A DNA stretch of 64,000 bases, taken from assembly GCA_963681505.1 (NCBI GenBank), contig OY811971.1, positions 5,792,256 to 5,856,255 on the forward strand. The letters run 5' to 3'. Shown piece by piece: positions 43,748-54,391 of the stretch. A model generated the notes under the pieces. The model was not told the DNA's origin and ran no database searches. It saw only the letters and a program-made list of their open reading frames with translations. The translations under genes were made by a program, and so were the position numbers. Source of the DNA: Eunapius fragilis. Lineage: Eukaryota; Porifera; Demospongiae; Spongillida; Spongillidae. Numbering within the stretch: position 1 is the stretch's first letter; every line of letters starts with the position of its first letter.

Positions 43748-46700
43748 GTGCGGTGTATGTCAACTAGGTCGGGACGTAGCTACAAGGAAAGCGGGAGCGT
43801 ACAACAAGAGAAAATGAGCGCAGAAAGTATAGAGGGGTTGATGCGAGTGCTGCTCGAGGATCGGAAGTCTCGAGATGCTCAGTTCGAGGGAGAGAGGCTG
43901 AGGCAACAGCGAGTGGCAGAAGAAGAGAAAGCTCTGATGCGCGAGCAAATGGAAATGCTCACGAGGCTCGTTGGAGAGTCTCGGCAAGTGGAGGAGACGA
44001 GAACAAATGTTTCGCAAGGGTCCAAAGAAGGTGAGGCTAAACTTGTGAAATTGACAGTGCAGGACGACATTGAGTCGTACCTGGTTACGTTCGAGAGAGT
44101 AATGCGGGCGTACGAGGTGAAGGAGAACCGGTGGGCGGTAAAGCTGGCTCCACAACTGACAGGCAAGGCACAGCAGGCCTACGCTGCCATGAGGGCAGAG
44201 GATGCTGGAACCTATCAGTTGTTGAAGGAGGCCATCCTACGCCGCTACGATATTTCGGATGAAACGTACCGACAGAGGTTCAGAGAGACGGTGAAGAAAG
44301 AAGACGAAACGGTAAGTGAGCTTGCGGTAAGGTTAGATGACCTTTTGCAGAAATGGACAAAAAACTGCAAAACCGTTGCGGAGGTTCGGGACCTGATGGT
44401 CCGTGAGCAGCTATTAAATGCGCTACCAAGGGACCTGAAAATTTGGGTGTCAGAACGGAAACCCAAAACGTCAACAGAGGCTGCTGATATGGCTGACAAC
44501 TATGTGCGGGCCCGAAAACAGGAACGAGACCCGGAGGTAAAGCGGGAGAGTCGACGAGAAAACACGGGTATGAAGCCATGGCCAAGAGGTCAGCGAGACA
44601 GCGAAAGAAGGAGCGGGCTGCCGTCGACGGTACCGAGCGAGAGGGGAAAATATACTTCGGGCCGAAAGGAGACACTGGATCGGGAGGGGGTAACATGCTT
44701 CAATTGTGGCAAGAAGGGACACATATCGAGGCATTGCCCTAATAATGTTCTAGTTTGTGCACATGTAGGTTGGAGAAATGGACTTCAACGCTCCGGGACT
44801 GTTAACGGTCGCATAGTAGAGGGTATTATGCTGGATACCGGATGTTCCAGGACTATGGTCCATAGCGACCTGGTTCCCGATGGGCAGATTCGGGAGGGAG
44901 AATCTGCTATGGTTAGATGTGCTCATGGGGACACGGCCATGTATCCCATGGCTGATATTTGTGTAGAACTAGACGGCTACACGATAGACACTGTAGCAGC
45001 AGTGTCTGACACTCTTCCTATGGACGTTCTTTTAGGGACAGATGTTCCAGAACTTGGAATGTTACTGAGCCAAGCTTCTGAACGGGCAGAAGTATTTATG
45101 GCTACAACTCGAGCACAGGCCAAAAAGGAGGCAAAGGCCGAGAGAGACAGCCTAGTGAAGGAGCTTCGGTCTGGTGTGCGACCAAATCCTATCTTGCTGG
45201 ACGAGCCACAAGAGGAGACATGGAATTTGGGGGAGGAGCTGGACGACACCATATTTCATGGTGGGAGAGAAAAATTGGTGCAAAGCAGAAGCCAGAAGCG
45301 GGAAAGAAGGCGGATACACAGAGCAAAGGTATGCTCAGACCCACCTGTATGCATGCAGAATACACAGGATATATCTGCGGAGGAGCTGAGAATTCTCCAA
45401 GAAACAGATCCTACGCTTGGAGTCGTACGGAAGGCTGTGGACAAAAAGGAGAGTACAAGCGGGGTTAGTTTTGTAATGAAGGATGGGCTTATGTACCGTG
45501 TGGTGGTGATGCTGTTGGGAGGAGATTCTGAACCATATGCAAGGGATCAGCTAGTGCTACCTAGTCAGTGTCGAAGTGTTGTTATGGAGCTTGCTCACAG
45601 CATTCCATTGGCAGGACATTTAGGCAAAAATAAGACCACTGATCGGGTACTACAGAGATTCTACTGGCCGACCCTGCGTAAGGACGTAGCAGATTTCTGT
45701 AAAAGGTGTGAAACTTGCCAGAAGACGTCCCGGGTCAAGCCTCAACACGCACCCCTAATACCGCTACCAATTGTGGAGGAGCCATTCCAGAGAATCGCAA
45801 TGGATATTGTTGGCCCGTTGCCCAGGAGTAGCTCAGGTAATCGGTACATACTAGTAGTCTGTGACTACGCCACAAGATACCCGGAGGCAATGCCAATGCG
45901 GGCGGTGGATGCGGAAGCAGTGGCAGAGGAACTGGTAAAGATGTTTACAAGAGTGGGTATTCCCCGAGAAATTCTGACCGATCAGGGGTCCAACTTTACC
46001 AGCCAACTACTAGCTGAACTGTACAGGCTGCTGCACATTCGTCCCATTCGTACCAGCCCTTACCATCCGCAGACGGATGGGTTGGTCGAGCGCTTTAATC
46101 AGACGCTGAAGTCCATGCTAAGGGAGGTTGCCACACAGGAGGGAGAAGCCTGGGATAAGTTGATTCCATATGTGCTTTTCGCTTATCGTGAGGTTCCTCA
46201 GAGCTCCACAGGTTTCTCTCCATTTGAGTTACTCTATGGCAGGGAAGTCCGAGGACCTTTAGATGTGCTGCAAGAGTCCTGGGTGGCTAAGGAAAAGAGC
46301 AGCGAAAATGTGGTGTCACACATAATGTCTATCCGGGAGAAGATGGCGGAGATGACAACGATCGTTCGAGAGAGCCTCGAGAAGGCGCAAGCCTCACAGA
46401 AGAGCTGGTATGACCAGAATGCGCGGATGAGGACTCTCAACGAAGGTGCCATGGTATTGGTTTTGTTACCTACGTCATCAAGTGCGCTGACAGCACAGTG
46501 GCAGGGGCCCTATAAGGTGGTGAAACAGGTTGGAAAGGTTAACTACCTAATTGACATGCACGATCGGCGGAAGAGAAAGAGGGTATTTCATATTAATATG
46601 TTGCGGGAGTTCCTTTCCAACAGCAGTGCAGTCTGCACGAGTTACTGGTCTGAAAACTTGGATGTGGATGAAGATGACGAGATACCAGTATGGAATGGCT

Positions 46701-48226
46701 CAAGAGCGGGCACTGGAGCAGAAGATAGTCCACAATTTGGACCACATCTGACAAAGGCACAAAGAGATGAGTTGGATGCTTTGCTTTGCGAATTGTCAGC
46801 AGTGATGAGTAACTCACCCGGGAAAACAAACTGGACGAAACATCGCATTGAAACGGGGTCGGCAAGGTCTGTAAGGTTACCTCCATACCGCATTCCCCAT
46901 GCTTATAGGGAAAAAGTTGAAATGGAGATCCAGGAGATGCTAGAAGGAGGGATAATCACACCTTCAAATAGTGAATGGAGTTCTCCAGTCGTCCTCGTGA
47001 AGAAGAAGGACGGGTCGTTGAGGCTGTGCGTGGATTATCGAAGACTGAACAGTGTTTCCGAATCAGACGCGTACCCAATGCCCCGCATTGATGACCTCAT
47101 TGACAGACTGGGAGAAGCAAGATTTATTTCTACTCTAGACCTAACTCGAGGGTACTGGCAAGTACCAGTCGCGGAGGAGGCGCGTCACAAGACGGCATTT
47201 GCAACGCCATTTGGGTTGTACGAATTTACAGTCATGCCGTTCGGATTACAGGGGGCACCGGCGACCTTTCAGCGTCTAATGGACAGGATCGTGAAAGGGT
47301 GTGAAAGCTTCACTGCAGCCTACCTGGATGACTTGATTATATTCAGTACGTCTTGGAGTGACCACGTAAGTCATGTTCGTACAATACTGCAAAAGTTACT
47401 GGGGGCAGGGCTCACTGCAAAGCCTAATAAATGCCAGTTTGCAATGGCGGAGTGCACTTATCTGGGTCATATTGTGGGTAGTGGTACTGTGAAACCCCAA
47501 CAGTCTAAGGTGCAGGCAGTTGAATCCTTTGGTACACCAAGGACCAAGACTCAAGTCCGTGCGTTTTTGGGTTTGACTGGTTATTACAGAAGATTTGTAC
47601 ATAACTACGCCACCTTAGCGTCCCCCTTAACGGATTTGACCCGAAAGTCGGCACCCGAGCAAGTGGAATGGACTGCGGAATGTGACAGAGCCTTTCGTCA
47701 ACTGAAGACGCAGCTATGTTGCTACCCTGTCGTACGCAGCCCCGATTTTAATAAAGAGTTTGTATTGCAAACTGATGCATCCAATAGGGGGATTGGAGCT
47801 GTGCTGAGTCAAAGGGATGCAGCTGGTGGAGAAAATCCTATCGCCTACTTCAGCAAAAAGCTGCTGCCGCGCGAAGAACGATATTCTACCATCGAGAAGG
47901 AGTGTCTTGCCATCAAACTGGGCATGGAGGCGTTCAGGACCTACCTTCTCGGGCGCCATTTCAGCGTGGAAACGGACCACAGATCGCTACTGTGGATGGA
48001 TAAGCTTAAAGATCACAATTCTCGCCTTACACGCTGGAGTCTTTCGTTGCAGCCATACAATTTTTCTGTTGCTCACAGAACGGGAGCTTCTAACGGGAAT
48101 GCTGACGCTCTGTCTAGGTCGACGTGGCCTGAAGACGCAGCAAGTGACATTGCTGCAGGAGAAGAAGAGAGGGATGTGAGGGATTGTGAACTCAGCGGAG
48201 CCCGGGGAATCGGACGTGTTTATTAG
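43748..48226 (+). CDS. Gag-Pol polyprotein of Gypsy C (1492 aa)
   Basis: Domains in order with rough residues. A charged coiled start, 1-100. Capsid about 100-260, with a SCAN-like helical part (RRYDISDETYRQRF, REQLLNALPRDLKIWVSE). CCHC knuckle about 316-330 (CFNCGKKGHISRHC). Protease about 355-430 (MLDTGCSRTMV, LLGTDVP). Integrase about 555-870: an HHCC zinc part (HSIPLAGHLG, CKRCETCQ) and the D,D-35-E core (MDIVGPL, LTDQGSNF, YHPQTDGLVERFNQT). GPY/F module about 915-950 (WQGPYKVV). Reverse transcriptase about 1040-1230 (AYLDDLIIF). RNase H about 1330-1460 (LQTDASNRG, NADALSR). The final residues come from the 3' LTR. The single frame means no frameshift between gag and pol. The start chosen is the first Met after the primer site. 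Confidence 0.9.
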   Translation: MRCMSTRSGRSYKESGSVQQEKMSAESIEGLMRVLLEDRKSRDAQFEGERLRQQRVAEEEKALMREQMEMLTRLVGESRQVEETRTNVSQGSKEGEAKLVKLTVQDDIESYLVTFERVMRAYEVKENRWAVKLAPQLTGKAQQAYAAMRAEDAGTYQLLKEAILRRYDISDETYRQRFRETVKKEDETVSELAVRLDDLLQKWTKNCKTVAEVRDLMVREQLLNALPRDLKIWVSERKPKTSTEAADMADNYVRARKQERDPEVKRESRRENTGMKPWPRGQRDSERRSGLPSTVPSERGKYTSGRKETLDREGVTCFNCGKKGHISRHCPNNVLVCAHVGWRNGLQRSGTVNGRIVEGIMLDTGCSRTMVHSDLVPDGQIREGESAMVRCAHGDTAMYPMADICVELDGYTIDTVAAVSDTLPMDVLLGTDVPELGMLLSQASERAEVFMATTRAQAKKEAKAERDSLVKELRSGVRPNPILLDEPQEETWNLGEELDDTIFHGGREKLVQSRSQKRERRRIHRAKVCSDPPVCMQNTQDISAEELRILQETDPTLGVVRKAVDKKESTSGVSFVMKDGLMYRVVVMLLGGDSEPYARDQLVLPSQCRSVVMELAHSIPLAGHLGKNKTTDRVLQRFYWPTLRKDVADFCKRCETCQKTSRVKPQHAPLIPLPIVEEPFQRIAMDIVGPLPRSSSGNRYILVVCDYATRYPEAMPMRAVDAEAVAEELVKMFTRVGIPREILTDQGSNFTSQLLAELYRLLHIRPIRTSPYHPQTDGLVERFNQTLKSMLREVATQEGEAWDKLIPYVLFAYREVPQSSTGFSPFELLYGREVRGPLDVLQESWVAKEKSSENVVSHIMSIREKMAEMTTIVRESLEKAQASQKSWYDQNARMRTLNEGAMVLVLLPTSSSALTAQWQGPYKVVKQVGKVNYLIDMHDRRKRKRVFHINMLREFLSNSSAVCTSYWSENLDVDEDDEIPVWNGSRAGTGAEDSPQFGPHLTKAQRDELDALLCELSAVMSNSPGKTNWTKHRIETGSARSVRLPPYRIPHAYREKVEMEIQEMLEGGIITPSNSEWSSPVVLVKKKDGSLRLCVDYRRLNSVSESDAYPMPRIDDLIDRLGEARFISTLDLTRGYWQVPVAEEARHKTAFATPFGLYEFTVMPFGLQGAPATFQRLMDRIVKGCESFTAAYLDDLIIFSTSWSDHVSHVRTILQKLLGAGLTAKPNKCQFAMAECTYLGHIVGSGTVKPQQSKVQAVESFGTPRTKTQVRAFLGLTGYYRRFVHNYATLASPLTDLTRKSAPEQVEWTAECDRAFRQLKTQLCCYPVVRSPDFNKEFVLQTDASNRGIGAVLSQRDAAGGENPIAYFSKKLLPREERYSTIEKECLAIKLGMEAFRTYLLGRHFSVETDHRSLLWMDKLKDHNSRLTRWSLSLQPYNFSVAHRTGASNGNADALSRSTWPEDAASDIAAGEEERDVRDCELSGARGIGRVY

Positions 48227-48454
48227 ATATTACATCCGCGAGAGTGAACTTGGCTTGTATAGCTAGCCCATAAACTATTGTCTGTAATTGAACTCTAGTT
48301 AGGCCTGGTGCTACTGATTTCATGTTTGTAGTAGTATTTAAAGGCTATGCTATGCTATGCCTGTCATCATGTATTAAGCTATTGACTATAACTTCGGCTA
48401 TTTTCGGTGCGCAAGCCTTGCGGAGCTCGTCAGAGAAGACCTAAGTCCGTGACA
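48175..48454 (+). repeat. 3' LTR of Gypsy C
   Basis: 280 bp. The stop codon of the polyprotein lies inside it. The CCCGG duplication follows. Confidence 0.92.
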
Positions 48455-49141
48455 CCCGGGAAGGCAGAAGTTTGCATGCTTTGCCTGGAATGATGGTTGA
48501 TGCCACCACCCAGCTTGTCGATATCGCCATGTGTGTAGTCGGTGTCAGGGTGGGCATCGGGTCTCGGAACGTCGGCAACTTGAATCCGAACGGAGGAATG
48601 TTGACCGACCGCAAGGACAAAACGCCGGCAAGGAACGCCGATAAGGCGGTTCGGCAGAAGGGGACCACGGGCGTGTATTCAATTGATAGGATTATTCATT
48701 GATTGATGGGCACGCAATGCATGTGAAGTGTTCAATTACATAGCGCGCATGCATTCGGTTATAAACAGATGCAACGGACGCACCTACATGGCTCGGGGGA
48801 ATGGAGGACCTTAGGGCGTTGGCCGGATGTAGAGCCGAAGAGGTTGTCAAGTTGCCACAGGTTGCCTGTGCCATAGCGCCCGGGGTTTACTGCTCCCACC
48901 CCCTATCCACCCCCTACCCACCCCCTGGTTTGCCTCTAATTTGAAAAACCCACCCCCTGGTTACACGTGCCATGTTAAAAACTGGCATTGTGTATAGTAC
49001 GTGAGTGTATGCGTTATTTGTGCCAGTTATGCAATTATCACTTGATCGTAGGTCCGATAAATGAAGTGTTAATAGCCCACACACCCGACCTTCCGGTCGG
49101 GCTACGCCCAACTATGTGCATATAGCATTATTAAAACAGCA
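48455..49141. other. continuation of DIRS-like gag region and left flank of hAT insertion
   Basis: 48455-48700 continues the interrupted gag-like region after the CCCGG duplication (a C-x2-C near the junction, then a basic stretch). From about 48895 repeated CACCCCCT words appear and then the left part of the hAT element begins. The exact junction was not fixed. Confidence 0.4.
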
Positions 49142-51210
49142 ATGGCTGGTCGTGACAGAGGCATTCTGCAATACATTTCACCGGATGCCAGTTCATCGTC
49201 GGCTTTGAAAAGACCTTTCGAACTGTCATCGGCGTCAACCCCTACAGCAGAACTCACCTCATCGTTGCTGGACTTGGAAACAGGTTTGGCCTCATCGTTG
49301 CCCTCATCAAGTGCTGAAAATGCTTCCAAAAGGCCTAAGTCTGCCATCAGCTGTTATAATTGGCTCCAGCTTTGTAGTAGTAGTGGTGGATATAAGTGCA
49401 GCGTGTGTGTGGATGCTTACTCGAAAGGTATGAAGCTCAATAGCTCCTCTCACGGTATTTGGGTCACCGAGCCAATGACAAATTCCATCAGGTTAATGGA
49501 GAAAGCAAAGAAGCATGCAGATAGTGAACAACACAAGGCTGCAGCTGACTTGATAGCTGGCTCTCAACCCACAATTATAGTCGCTCTTTAAGCAAGAGAT
49601 TCCACACACTACAAATTGGCAGGCTGCTATTACTAATCTATGCTTTAGCAATTCTGAGTTCTTGACCTGGTATAAATCTCTTCCGAACTATGCTTGTTAC
49701 CATTCAATCACCGCTGTGACTTCCATGCTGAAAGCATTTGCTGATGAAACACAAGAATTTGTTTATTCGAAAATTCGTAGTTCTGTTAGTAAGTATGGAT
49801 GTTATTCTTTTATCGGTGATGAAGCAGAGGACGAGTCTGGAGTTGAGCGAGCTACCCACATTGTGAGATACCTAAATGATGATGGTCGAGCGATTGAGGC
49901 TTTCGTAGGTCTGGAAAAGCTTGCTACAACCGATGCGGCTGCCTTGTTGGTGGCCACAAAGAGAGTGCTGTGCGAAAAGATTGGTTTGAAAATTTCCCAA
50001 ATGGTTGCTGTTGGTTTTGATGGTGGCAGTCAGAATCGAGGGGAAAATACAGGTTTGCAAGCGAAACTACGCACAGAGAGCCCAAACCTGCTCTACATCT
50101 GGTGCAACAACCATAAGCTGCAGTTGAGTTGTGTTTATGCTACTAAATCCGCACCAGTTATCAAAAGGATGGTTGATGGTTTGGTAAGCCTTGCCATTTT
50201 TTTCAATTATAGTCCAAAACGTATGCAACAAATGAAAGCAGCCGCTGAATTGTTGGAAACCGGTGATTCCTGGCGATACACGATGGTGCAGCCTTCAGCG
50301 CACGTCTGAAAGACTTATTGCAAACTATCAACAGGTGTTGCTTGCTCTGGAAAATATTGCGAGCATTGAGACAGGAAAAGTTCAAGCTGAGGCAAATGGT
50401 TATTATACTTTCTTGCTCAACTTTGAGAATTTGTTTCTGTTAAGAGTGTTTAATGCTTGGAGAGGCACCACACAGACGAGGCATACAATTTGTTTTATGA
50501 AAACTGCCTAAACAATTCAAACCTATTAACAAATCCACCATGTCTGCCTCGTGCTAGGAGGCCACCAAAAAGAATAGATAGTGACAGTGAACCTCATGTT
50601 TTTGAAACCCCTTTAGAATATTATATAGGAAGATATACTTTGAAGTGATCGATGTTGTAGTCAATGAATTAAAGAGAAGATTTGACCAACCATCCCTCCA
50701 AATACCACTTGCGATTGAAAGACTTATTTTAGAAGCTGCGAATTGGGATGTACCTGGTTAATTACAAATTAACAGTGAACTGCTAAAATTTTATGAAAGA
50801 GATCTCAATCCTTCTAAATTACAAAGGCAGTTAAATATGCTTCCCGATCTAATAAAGGAACCTAAATCTACGCCCTCATTCATGCACCTTAAAATATTAG
50901 CAGTGCCTCAACGATTGCTGAAATACTATCGTCTTCATCTTTAACATTGGGTGTATTTTCAGAAGTGGGAAAGTTAGTTAAAACATTTATGATAAATTCC
51001 GATAACAACTGCTACTGCAGAAAGATCTTTTTCGTCATTAAGAAGGTTGAAAACCTACTTGAGATCAACAATGACCCAATGTAGACTGAATAACATTCTC
51101 TTACTCCATTGTCACAAAGAGATGACGGATGTAATTGATTTGACTGCTATAGCCCAAGACTTCATTGCAGCTATTGAGAGGAGAAAGACATATTTTTGGA
51201 GAATTTTCGT
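49142..51210 (+). pseudogene. hAT transposase relic (ZMYM/DUF4371-type)
   Basis: The start MAGRDRGILQYISPDASSSS opens a Ser-rich region. A TTF/BED-like finger follows (KCSVCVDAY...KHADSEQH), then a DUF4371-like part (FADETQEFVYSKI). The catalytic-core motifs are YSFIGDEAED and VGFDGGSQNRG, followed by WCNNHKLQL. A C-terminal hAT dimerisation motif lies near 51006-51110 (TATAERSFSSLRRLKTYLRS). Frameshifts or stops occur near 49590, 50285-50310 and 50650, so the copy is dead. It is inserted in the DIRS-like fossil between its gag-like and reverse transcriptase parts; terminal repeats were not fixed. Confidence 0.75.
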
Positions 51211-51560
51211 AATACATACGCATGTGCATGTTAAAAATGAAAACAATATTTTGCATGCGAGGGTACTTGCACAGTCATTTACATGTACATGTACATGTAC
51301 ATTGTAAAGAAAGCGAGAGAGTGTGCGGGTTAGATTGCCGAAAGGAAAAATCGGCAATAATTAAAGACCCACCTCCGATTTACGGTACAATTCCGCCCCC
51401 CCAGGTTTATTCACCTTCCGCCGCCTATGCTCAGGGTGGCGGCGTGGGACAGAGAACTGGATAGGTTCCCTAATTGGGAGTTCAGTAATTCCTTATTGAT
51501 GGAATCACATTTGGTTTCAGGATAGGCTACAACAGGTCGGTCTGCTACCTCGTCAGAGCC
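51211..51560. other. hAT right flank and resumed DIRS-like sequence
   Basis: An ACATGT run lies at 51280-51300. By about 51390 the translation again matches the DIRS-like polyprotein upstream of reverse transcriptase (WDRELDRFPNWEF). Confidence 0.45.
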
Positions 51561-53519
51561 TCACGAAACATGTTATCGGCCGATGTTAACCCGTCCGTGA
51601 TATCAGACTACCTGGACAAGGAAGTTCGGTTGGGCAGAGTGGTAGGCCCACTACCTGGGGACACGACAGTTTACATAAGTTGTTTCGGGGTGGTGCCAAA
51701 ATCGAGAAAGCCGGGAAAGTGGCGCCTGATAATAGATCTGTCAGCTCCGGAAAACCATAGTGTGAACGATGGGATCGCCCCGGAGTCCTGCTCCTTGTCG
51801 TACACCACAGTCGATTGCGCCCGCCGAGCTGGTGCGTAGCTGGGGTAGGGGTGCTTTGCTGGCAAAATTAGATATCGAGAGTGCGTACAGAATTGTACCC
51901 ATTCACCCGGACGATCGTTCCGTGCTGGGAATGAAATGGAAGGGCGCAATATATATTGATACATGTTTGCCATTCGGTTTACGGTCAGCCCCTATGATTT
52001 TCACAGCTCTGGCGAATGCATTGGGTTGGATATTTACGCAGCACGAGGTTAGGGATGTCACTCACTACCTCGACAACTTCCTGATTGTTGGGGACCCGGG
52101 ATCGTCCGAATGCAGCGTTGCGTTGAACGTTGCACTGGAGTTGTGCGGACATTTAGGAGTGCCGATCGCGGAGCAAAAATTGCAGGGCCCGACCACGTCG
52201 CTATCGTTTCTGGGCATTGAGGTAGATACAATGGCAATGGAACTCAGGCTCCACCAGGAGAAGCTCGGTCAACTGAAAGTCATGATACAGGATTGGAAGG
52301 CGAGAAAATCATGTTCAAAGCGCGAGCTGCTGTCACTGATTGGTCATTTGCAGCATGCGTGTAAAGTGGTGCGGTCGGGAAGAAGTTTTTTTTGCGTCAT
52401 ATGATTAATTTGTCAACAGTAGCAAAGAAACTGCATCACCCCATTCGGCTGAGCAAGTCATTTAGGGCAGACCTGTCGTGGTGGTCGGTGTTCCTGGAAT
52501 CCTGGAACGGGGTCTCGGTTCTCAAATGTGTAGTGAGGGGGCCCCCGGCATTCACTCTCACATCCGACGCCTCAGGTGGCCGCCTGCATGGTCGGTTGTT
52601 AATAAAACGGCCAAGGAGTTGTTTCCACTGGTCGATGCCTGTGCCATTTGGGGGGTTCAATGGCAAGGAAAAGTGGTTAGATGTCTGTGCGATAATGCAG
52701 CTGTCGTTGCCATCGTAAAGCAGGAAGTATATATATATATATAGCAAAGATGATTTAGTGATGCACCTGGTACGTACTCTTTGTTACTTCAGTGCCCGAA
52801 AAAATATCCATCTGCATGTGGAACATATCGCAGGGAGCTCCAATTTCGCTGACAGCCTGTCGCGAAATAATGTTCCACTATTCATTCGCTAGGTACCAAC
52901 GGCGGCCATGCCAATTCCTGTCGAGGCGTGTCAACTCTTGCTGTCACAAGAGCATGATTGGACATCGGAGATATGGACGACGCTGTTGAGTTCTATTTCG
53001 CGAAAGGCTTAGCGCAGTCCACACAGAAGTTGTATAATTCTTGGTGCCGGCGATTTGCCCTTTTCTGCGATACGTTGACTTTACAGCCATCACCAGTTAC
53101 AGAACATAAACTCTGTATTTTTACGGCGCATCTCACTTCACAAAGACTGAAACACCGAACTATAAAGGTTTATTTGGCAGGCATTCGGTTTAACATCATT
53201 AAACAGGGTTTGCACAATCCTTTTCGGGGGAATACAATGGAGCGGCTGGAGTATGTACTTCGGTAGTCTCGTACCCAGACCCTCAATCCCACAGCTGCGG
53301 GTGGATTATATCACCGCTACGTGGAAAGAGGGTTGGCGCATAGATCGAACATTTTGGTTCTGACTTTCCTCGATTTCGGAGGACCAATCAGATTGCAGCA
53401 TGGTCTGACGTCACGGTTAATTGCATTCCATAGCAATAATGAGTCAAGCAGCGATTAGAATGTCGGGGTAGGCTTTGTGTGTTGGCTGGCATGTGTGCTT
53501 GTGGTCATCGCCAAGCAAA

Positions 53520-53700
53520 AAGTTCTTGGACAAGATTCCTGCCCAAGATCTTGATCAACTTGCCCAAGATCTTGCCCAACTTGCCAAGATTATGCCGGCC
53601 AAGTTTTGGCCAAGATCTTACCCAAGATATGGCAAGATCTTGGCCTCCTGCCAAGATCTTGCTCTTCTTGGCAAGAATCTTGCCCAAGAACTTTTTGCTG
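53520..53700. repeat. short repeats around GCCAAGATCTTGG
   Basis: About ten imperfect copies of an 18-bp word containing (C)CAAGATCTTG(G), many of them self-complementary. It lies inside the Mutator-type element. Confidence 0.6.
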
Positions 53701-53839
53701 GGTCTTGGAGAAGTTGCCCCCTTCTTGTAGGACGGTGAGAGCTAACAGTGGAGGGGTGGGGCACTGCAGCCCTAAGATGGTGCTAGTTCAGGTAGCCACA
53801 GGTGGCCATTGTTATGGTTCTTTGGTACCAATCCTCCCC

Positions 53840-54081
53840 CATCCAGTATTTACGCGCTGCCTCTCGTCTGTTGGTCCTATGTGTGGGTGCGGAGGTCCAC
53901 GTTCCATGCCGCCTGGCAAAGGATGGCAACCAATAGCGTGCTTTTAAAGGGGACAGTGTACCTGGTGGGTGTGGTGGTCGGTTTGGAGGCCCTTTTCATG
54001 AGCTTCTTCTATCGGGAGGTGCTCTCTGCTGTCCTTGTGGTTGTCTCCATATTGCAGTCAGTCTTTGGGATGCACGAATAA
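53840..54081 (+). pseudogene. captured exon-like fragment, hydrophobic
   Basis: The open stretch ends GMHE followed by two stops. It contains WQRMATNSVLLKGTVYLVGV and a second hydrophobic run, giving two likely membrane helices. Composition is protein-like and not repetitive. I do not recognise the source gene, and whether it is coding at all is inference. Confidence 0.35.
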
Positions 54082-54106
54082 TAATGGCGTCTAGCGATTC
54101 CCCGAG

Positions 54107-54391
54107 TTAGTCTGCCGTCACGGCAACCTTGCGGGGCGCCCGGTGGTAGGTGTGGTAGTACCTCATGCCCTCTTTGCACAGAGCTATGAGCCTGTAGGAC
54201 AGGTCCACGGCCCTCTGAACATGGTGGGCGTTTATTAGAATATCAATCTCGGCCATCCTCTTTGAAAGCTCGGCGGGCAACAGCCCGGGAGAGGGTCTGA
54301 AGAGCAAGGGGAGAGAGCTGTTCTGTGTGTGCTCCGTCTTGACCCTAAGCTGCGCGGTACAAAGACTAGAGTCCTGCGTATGCCTTCCCAA
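54107..54391 (-). pseudogene. captured exon-like fragment, helical
   Basis: The minus-strand open stretch contains PAELSKRMAEIDILINAHHV and RLIALCKEGMRYYHTYHRAP, with amphipathic-helix character and a stop at the end. It looks like the C-terminal exon of a host gene. I could not name the source. Confidence 0.35.

Larger units (their letters stand above)
43387..48454 (+). mobile_element. Ty3/Gypsy LTR retrotransposon C, Gmr1-like, looks whole
   Basis: The two 280-bp LTRs (TGTGAGG...CCGTGACA) appear identical and are flanked by a perfect 5-bp duplication CCCGG. The primer-binding-like site TTTGGTGGCAGCGGTGGGAT follows the 5' LTR. One long reading frame covers gag, protease, integrase, reverse transcriptase and RNase H, in that order. 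I see no breaks and no envelope gene. Identical LTRs mean a very recent insertion. It lies in the gag-like part of the DIRS-like fossil, same strand. Integrase before reverse transcriptase is the hallmark of the Gmr1 group, known from fish and other animals. Confidence 0.92.
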
